15,165 bases of DNA from JBMNQI01 sp050944055 (lineage in GTDB: Bacteria > Bacillota > Clostridia > Oscillospirales > Oscillospiraceae), in contig JBMNQI010000053.1 in assembly GCA_050944055.1 (NCBI GenBank), forward strand, positions 1 to 15,165. The letters are read 5' to 3'. The notes beneath the pieces were generated by a model, which worked only from the letters and a program-made list of their open reading frames with translations, ran no database searches and was not told where the DNA came from. The translations under genes and the position numbers were made by a program. Positions 14,774-15,165 of the stretch are shown here, piece by piece. Numbering within the stretch: position 1 is the stretch's first letter; every line of letters starts with the position of its first letter.

Positions 14774-15165
14774 GTGAATTATGAAAAAAACCGATTATAT
14801 GCCGCGCTTCTTTCGGCGACTATTTTTCTGTCCGGCCTGTCCACAGCCTATGCATCCGGGGCGGATTTAAGGGACGTTTCGGGACACTGGGCAGAGCCCG
14901 TGCTCATTCAGGCTTACGAGGATTCACTGATTGAGGGCTATAATAACAGGCTAAATCCCGACGAGCTCGTCACAAAAGCTGAAGCAGCCGCCATAATCTG
15001 CCGGGTTCTGTCAGCGGATGTTATGGCAGATATATCCGGCGTTTCCGATGTGAGCTCTGATAGCTGGTACTATGAGGTTGCTTCAAAATCCGTCGCGCTG
15101 GGCCTTTTAAAGCCCGCGGCAAATTGCCTCGGCATGACTAAGCCCATGACAAGGCATTCCGCCCT
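14774..15165 (+). CDS. Secreted SLH-domain protein, 5' part only; start codon and frame in conflict at an A7 tract
   Basis: The open frame reads from a GTG at 14774 through a signal peptide (…NRLYAALLSATIFLSGLS, cleavage near TAYA) directly into SLH repeats (LRDVSGHWAEPVLIQAYEDS and, later, ISGVSDVSSDSWYYEVASKS), and runs off the window. This gene has SLH at the N terminus, unlike the other two. The best ribosome binding site (GGTGA, 14773-14777) instead points to the ATG at 14781, which opens ATG-AAAAAAA and meets a stop after 29 codons in another frame. One extra A in that tract would give MKKNRLYAALLS…, a textbook signal peptide in frame with the SLH repeats. The gene may therefore use the GTG, be phase-variable or slippage-dependent, or carry a one-base assembly error. 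Its SLH content and secretion are clear; its function is not. Confidence 0.75.
   Translation, partial: MNYEKNRLYAALLSATIFLSGLSTAYASGADLRDVSGHWAEPVLIQAYEDSLIEGYNNRLNPDELVTKAEAAAIICRVLSADVMADISGVSDVSSDSWYYEVASKSVALGLLKPAANCLGMTKPMTRHSA

Overview
The window looks like the chromosome of an anaerobic, SLH-bearing bacterium. Clostridia (Bacillota) is the most likely group and Synergistota is not excluded. The evidence is three genes for surface proteins with S-layer homology (SLH) repeats, AGGAGG-type ribosome binding sites, sigma-A-like promoters, a moderate GC content with many ATA and AGG codons, and flavoenzymes of the type common in strict anaerobes. No tRNA, rRNA, CRISPR array, insertion sequence or phage gene was seen.

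Layout: (1) 1-1938, the 3' end of an Old-Yellow-Enzyme-type NADH:flavin oxidoreductase, followed by a soluble FAD-dependent fumarate-reductase-like flavoprotein. (2) 1939-2379, a gene-free stretch with a strong hairpin, a promoter and a palindrome. (3) 2380-4537, a two-gene operon of an internally duplicated DUF1538 membrane protein and a double-domain P-II-like protein. (4) A long bidirectional hairpin at 4608-4659, where this operon converges with an 850-residue secreted SLH protein on the minus strand. (5) 7385-10621, divergent from the SLH gene, a 1078-residue STAND-ATPase/TPR regulator ending in a SARP-type winged helix and BTAD domain. (6) 10838-12331, a second secreted SLH protein with a DNRLRE-like module. 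(7) 12583-13485, an EamA/DMT exporter with a near-perfect promoter and apparently a leaderless transcript. (8) 13581-14654, an octopine/nopaline-dehydrogenase-family enzyme. (9) 14774 to the window end, the start of a third SLH protein whose start codon and reading frame conflict at an A7 tract.

The most interesting signal is regulatory. Both complete SLH genes carry the same tandem repeat, ATTTAATGC twice with an 11-bp period. In both cases exactly 8 bp separate it from a -10-like hexamer (CAAAAT or CATAAT), there is no -35 consensus, and the orientation is the same relative to the gene. This is the geometry known for SARP activators of Streptomyces (AfsR, ActII-ORF4), and the gene lying between the two sites encodes a SARP/BTAD-type protein. 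I infer a local circuit in which this regulator switches on the two surface proteins.

A second theme is paired duplication: the DUF1538 protein has two homologous halves and its partner has two P-II-like domains, which suggests a transporter and its regulatory subunit that duplicated in parallel.
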